A stretch of DNA of 64,000 nt from Rhizobiales bacterium Y(2018) (GTDB lineage: Bacteria; Pseudomonadota; Alphaproteobacteria; Rhizobiales; Aestuariivirgaceae), in contig SCPD01000002.1 of NCBI GenBank assembly GCA_005502925.1, positions 620,001-684,000 of the forward strand, in the 5' to 3' direction. Both the position numbers and the translations under genes were made by a program. Below, one piece after another: positions 60,869 through 64,000 of this stretch (within the stretch, counting starts at the first letter, position 1; each line of letters starts with the position of its first letter). The notes beneath the pieces were generated by a model that saw nothing but the letters and a program-made list of their open reading frames with translations, ran no database searches and was not told where the DNA came from.

Positions 60869-61693
60869 ATGAAAGACCTGTCGGCGCGCTACCCTGTCTG
60901 GCTGTGCGATATCTGGGGTGTTGTCCATAATGGCGTGGCGCATTTTCCGCCCGCCGTGGCGGCGCTGAAAGCGCATCGCGACGAGGGGGGCTTCGTCACT
61001 CTTCTCACCAATGCGCCCCGCAGCTCGGCCAAGGTCGAGGGCCATCTGGCGCAACTAGGTGTCACGCGCGAGCATTATGATCTCATCGTGACCTCGGGCG
61101 ACGTCACCCATGAATTGATGAAGCCCTATGACGGCCACCGCATCTATTATCTGGGGCCTGAGCGCGATCTGGGCGTGCTCGACGATCTCAAGATCGAACG
61201 CGCCTCACCCGAAGAGGCCGAGGTGGTCCTGTGCGTCGGCCTCGTCCATGACGACCGCGAGACGCCGGACGACTATGCCGAATTGCTGCAGCGGCTGGCG
61301 CGCCGCAAGCTGCCGATGGTCTGCGCCAATCCCGACAAGGTGGTCCGCCGCGGCAGCCGGCTGATCTGGTGCGCCGGGGCACTCGCCGAGACCTATGCGG
61401 CGCTGGGCGGTGAGGTCACCATGGCCGGCAAGCCCTATCGGCCGATCTATGATCTGGCGCTCTCCCGGGTTGGCGCGCTGCGCGGCGTCACCGGCAAGCA
61501 GTACTTCCTCGCCATCGGCGACGGGCCGGAAACCGACATCAAGGGCGCGGCCGATTACGGCCTCGACGTGGTGCTGATCGCCGGTGGCATTTCCGAGGAG
61601 GGCATCGATCCGGCCAAGCTAGAGGCCGAGATCCGGGCTAAGCTGCCTGACGCCCGTATCGTCCGTAGCCTGCCGTTCCTGGCCTGGTCCTGA
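60869..61693 (+). CDS. NagD-like HAD hydrolase (TIGR01459 family)
   Basis: A 274-residue HAD superfamily IIA phosphatase. VWLCDIWGVVHNG is motif I with the Asp nucleophile, VTLLTNAPRS motif II, AGKPYRPIYDLAL contains the motif III Lys and AIGDGPETDIKGA motif IV. This alphaproteobacterial family is usually conserved next to ribF and a MaoC gene, as here. Substrate unknown; sugar phosphates or nucleotides are possible. Confidence 0.88.
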   Translation: MKDLSARYPVWLCDIWGVVHNGVAHFPPAVAALKAHRDEGGFVTLLTNAPRSSAKVEGHLAQLGVTREHYDLIVTSGDVTHELMKPYDGHRIYYLGPERDLGVLDDLKIERASPEEAEVVLCVGLVHDDRETPDDYAELLQRLARRKLPMVCANPDKVVRRGSRLIWCAGALAETYAALGGEVTMAGKPYRPIYDLALSRVGALRGVTGKQYFLAIGDGPETDIKGAADYGLDVVLIAGGISEEGIDPAKLEAEIRAKLPDARIVRSLPFLAWS

Positions 61694-61823
61694 TTATCCC
61701 GCTGATTCAGCGGGTTAACCCTCGGCGGCGGGTTCCCGCTCCTGCGACCTAAGGGGAACTATCCTTGTGCGGCGCAATATGATTATTTAGCGCACGCAAT
61801 ATCCAATTCGAGGAGCTTGGCGA

Positions 61824-62249
61824 ATGTCCGGTGCTCACTATTGTATCGAGGATCTCGAAGTCGGCATGGAGGCCGCCCATGAACGGGTGGTGACCGGCAG
61901 CGACATCGAAACCTTCGCCGAATTGTCGGGCGACAACAATCCGGTGCATCTCGACGCCGATTTCGCCGCCAAATCGCCGTTCAAGGGCCGCATCGCCCAC
62001 GGCATGCTCACCGCCAGCTTCATCTCCACCATCCTCGGCACCCAGCTGCCGGGCTATGGCTGCATCTATCTCTCCCAGACTTTGCGCTTCAAGGCGCCGG
62101 TCCGCATCGGCGACACGGTGCGTGCTTCGGCCCGCATCGCCTCGCTCGACCGCGACAAGCGCCGCGCGGCCCTCGACTGTTCCGTCTCGGTGGGCGATAA
62201 GGTCGTGCTCGAAGGCGAAGCCCTCGTGCTCGTGCCTTCTCGCGGATGA
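61824..62249 (+). CDS. MaoC-family (R)-specific enoyl-CoA hydratase-like protein
   Basis: A 141-residue hot-dog fold protein. The hydratase 2 motif is clear: FAELSGDNNPVHLDADFA, with the catalytic Asp and His, then FKGRIAHGMLTASFIS. The end YLSQTLRFKAPVRIGDTVRASA is typical. It hydrates trans-enoyl-CoA to (R)-3-hydroxyacyl-CoA. GGAG is upstream of the ATG. Between HAD and ribF genes. Confidence 0.9.
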   Translation: MSGAHYCIEDLEVGMEAAHERVVTGSDIETFAELSGDNNPVHLDADFAAKSPFKGRIAHGMLTASFISTILGTQLPGYGCIYLSQTLRFKAPVRIGDTVRASARIASLDRDKRRAALDCSVSVGDKVVLEGEALVLVPSRG

Positions 62250-62271
62250 ACCAACCTTTTAGACTTGCCTG

Positions 62272-63282
62272 ATGACCACTAGGATCGTTGAAGCTGGGGC
62301 ACCGCTCCCGGCGGAGTTGCGCGGCGCCGTCGTCGCCATCGGTAATTTCGACGGCGTCCATCGCGGCCACCAGCAATTGCTGGCCGCCGCCGAAGCGGAG
62401 GCCCGGCGCCGCAATACCCATTGGGGCCTCGTCACCTTCGAGCCGCATCCGCGCACCTTCTTCCGCCCGGCCGAGCCGGCTTTCCGCCTCACCCCTTTGC
62501 CTTTGAAGGCGCGCCTTGTCGCCGGTCTCGGCGCCAGCTTCACCGCGGTGCTCTCCTTCGATGCGGCGCTGGCGGCGATGGACCCCGAAGCCTTCGTCCG
62601 CAAGGAATTGAGCGAGCGCTTGGGCGCCGCCCATGTCGTCACCGGTTATGATTTCCATTTCGGCCATGGCCGCAAGGGCACGCCCGAGACGATGCGCGAG
62701 CTCGGCCGGCAATTGGGTTTCGGCGTCACGGTGATCGACCAGGTGACCGATGATGACGGCTTCGCGCCATTCTCCTCGAGCGCCATCCGCGACTCGCTGC
62801 GCCATGGCCATGTGAACGAGGCCGCCCGCCAGCTCGGCTATTGGTGGACGGTGATGGGCGAGGTGGTGCAGGGCGATCAGCGCGGCCGCACCATCGGATT
62901 TCCGACGATCAATATCGTGCTGCCCGACGGGGCCGAGCCCTTTCAGGGTATCTATGCGGTGCGGGTGCGCGATGTCGGCTCAGCCAGCGCGCCGCGCTGG
63001 AAGGGGGCCGGCTATTTCGGCCGCCGCCCCACTTTCGCCAGCGAGAAGACCTTCCTCGAAGTATTCCTCTTCGGCTTCAGCGGCGATCTCTACGGCAAGA
63101 CGATGCTGGTCGAATTCATCGATCTCATTCGTCCCGACCGGCGCTTCGACACGATCGACGACCTGGTGGCGCAGATGAAGCTCGATTGCGCCGAGGCCGA
63201 ACGCCGGCTCGACGCGGCGGATCAGAGCCCCATGCTTTCCGCTTTCCCGCTGGCCAAGGCGCAGAAGGCCGGCACGCTCTAA
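62272..63282 (+). CDS. ribF: Bifunctional riboflavin kinase/FAD synthetase
   Basis: A 336-residue RibF. The N-terminal FAD synthetase has AIGNFDGVHRGHQQLL and FSSSAIRDSL (nucleotidyltransferase H-x-G-H type loop). The C-terminal flavokinase domain has GRTIGFPTINI and the YAVRV and FGRRPTF strands. It makes FMN from riboflavin and then FAD. Length and motif order are normal. It is the last gene of the HAD-MaoC-ribF group and is followed by a GC-rich hairpin. Confidence 0.95.
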   Translation: MTTRIVEAGAPLPAELRGAVVAIGNFDGVHRGHQQLLAAAEAEARRRNTHWGLVTFEPHPRTFFRPAEPAFRLTPLPLKARLVAGLGASFTAVLSFDAALAAMDPEAFVRKELSERLGAAHVVTGYDFHFGHGRKGTPETMRELGRQLGFGVTVIDQVTDDDGFAPFSSSAIRDSLRHGHVNEAARQLGYWWTVMGEVVQGDQRGRTIGFPTINIVLPDGAEPFQGIYAVRVRDVGSASAPRWKGAGYFGRRPTFASEKTFLEVFLFGFSGDLYGKTMLVEFIDLIRPDRRFDTIDDLVAQMKLDCAEAERRLDAADQSPMLSAFPLAKAQKAGTL

Positions 63283-63300
63283 GATATCAAATTCACACAT

Positions 63301-63335
63301 CTTCTCCTTCCTACGCGAAGCGGGGGAAGGAGAAG
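63301..63335. repeat. Hairpin repeat after ribF
   Basis: CTTCTCCTTCC (63301-63311) is the exact inverse of GGAAGGAGAAG (63325-63335). The loop is ACGCGAAGCGG-like. Similar CTTCTCC...GGAGAAG hairpins are common intergenic repeats in rhizobia. It may terminate ribF transcription, although there is no T-run. Confidence 0.55.
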
Positions 63336-63393
63336 GGTGGTGCCTTTCGAATTTCCTCTTTGCAATTGTCGGAGCCGCTGTCATTTTGCGGTG

Positions 63394-63762
63394 ATGATGA
63401 CACGCACCCTCGCCGCCATTCTGCTGTCGCTGACCTTGTGGGTTCCGCAGGCCTTCGCCGCCGACCGGCTCGATGGGCGCGAGATGCGCAAGGTGATGCC
63501 CGGCAACTGGTCGGGCACCTGGAAGGGCTCTTCGCTCGTGCTGTCGATCGGCGCCGATGGATCCGTCAAAGGCACCTATAACGGCATCAACGCCACCGGT
63601 AGCTGGTCGGTCAAGCGGGCGCATGACGGCGACCGGATATGCCTGACCTTCTCGGCGGTCGTCAGCGCGACGAAATGCGGCGAGCTGTTCCGCCGAGGCA
63701 ATAATTCCGTCTATGGCTATATCAACCATGACAAGCCGCGCCTTTATCTGCGGCGAAGCTAG
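63394..63762 (+). CDS. Small secreted protein of unknown function
   Basis: A 122-residue protein with a Sec signal peptide (TLAAILLSLTLWVPQAFA-AD). The mature part is beta-rich (GNWSGTWKGSSLVLSIGADGSVKGTYNGINATGSW), with two cysteines (RICLTF and TKCGELF) that may pair. The repeated W-S-G-T pattern resembles small lipocalin-like or extracellular sugar-binding folds, but no family is assigned. Start at the first of two ATG codons. Confidence 0.65.
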   Translation: MMTRTLAAILLSLTLWVPQAFAADRLDGREMRKVMPGNWSGTWKGSSLVLSIGADGSVKGTYNGINATGSWSVKRAHDGDRICLTFSAVVSATKCGELFRRGNNSVYGYINHDKPRLYLRRS

Positions 63763-63767
63763 AGCCT

Positions 63768-64000
63768 CTATGGAAATCGGACATTGTCCGCCAGATAATC
63801 GAGCAAGGCTCTGACGCGCGCGGGCAGGTGCCCGCCCTGGCCGACATAAACCGCATACATCGTCTCGATATCGCCGGGATTGTAATTCTCCAACAGGGGT
63901 ACGAGCCGCCCGGCCTCGATGTCGCGGGTGATATGGAAGCTCGACAGCCGCGCCAGGCCGAGGCCTGACAGCACGAGCTGGCGCAGCGCCTCGCCGTCGC
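63768..64000 (-). CDS. LysR-family regulator, C-terminal part only
   Basis: The frame is open to the window edge and encodes 76 C-terminal residues. GEALRQLVLSGLGLARLSSFH and GRLVPLLENYN, then LPARVRALLDYLAD at the end, are the standard end of LysR substrate-binding domains (inducer pocket and dimer face). The helix-turn-helix part lies outside. Convergent with the small secreted-protein gene. Confidence 0.8.
   Translation of the reverse strand, partial: DGEALRQLVLSGLGLARLSSFHITRDIEAGRLVPLLENYNPGDIETMYAVYVGQGGHLPARVRALLDYLADNVRFP

Overview
The window reads as chromosome of an alphaproteobacterium, most likely of the order Hyphomicrobiales (Rhizobiales). Reasons: high G+C, a HisKA_2/HWE-type sensor kinase, a site matching the EcfG stress promoter, DUF1488 and DUF1127 small proteins, many sugar ABC transporters, and two intergenic palindromic repeat types that I associate with rhizobial genomes. 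No phage, insertion sequence or CRISPR array is visible; the only structural RNA gene is a tRNA-Phe. The species cannot be named from this.

Layout. 0-9 kb is a sensory and stress region: a cut-off MurQ-like SIS gene, two small secreted proteins, the HWE kinase, several very small membrane proteins, DUF1488, a Crp/Fnr regulator, two transglutaminase-like genes and a YetF/DUF421 protein, then tRNA-Phe. 9.6-25.4 kb is catabolic cluster 1: a complete sugar ABC transporter, a transglutaminase-like gene preceded by a possible leader peptide, an FGGY kinase, a VOC protein, a class II aldolase, a CbbY-type phosphatase and an RpiR regulator, followed by an operon with TPP-dependent E1 alpha and beta, transaldolase, an AcoC-like E2 (lipoyl domain fused to an alpha/beta hydrolase) and a HAD phosphatase. 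25.4-36.6 kb holds an MHS transporter, an acetate/solute:sodium symporter pair (DUF4212 plus VC_2705 type), YggT, a DnaQ-CBS-DUF294 fusion and an AsmA protein. 36.6-49.6 kb is catabolic cluster 2: SorC regulator, a second ABC transporter with its ATPase gene on the opposite strand, a Rossmann/SAF oxidoreductase, a complete E1 alpha, E1 beta and acyltransferase E2 set, and a PfkB kinase. 49.6-52.3 kb is a copper module (P-type ATPase and divergent CsoR, with two matching operators between them). 52.3-64 kb carries a WD40-caspase protein, a MocR regulator, DUF1127, SIMPL, an omega-aminotransferase, a degenerate EAL protein, a NagD-like HAD, a MaoC hydratase, RibF, a small secreted protein and a cut-off LysR gene.

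The most interesting part is the pair of catabolic clusters. Each joins sugar import, a sugar kinase and a dedicated acetoin/2-oxoacid-dehydrogenase-like E1-E2 pair with no E3 gene. A working idea, which is inference, is that an imported sugar or polyol is phosphorylated and cleaved at an acyloin (alpha-hydroxyketone) bond by TPP chemistry, giving an acyl-CoA and a shorter aldehyde. Substrates cannot be read from the sequence. Cluster 2 shows a shared promoter or operator block in front of two of its transcription units, which fits one SorC regulon.
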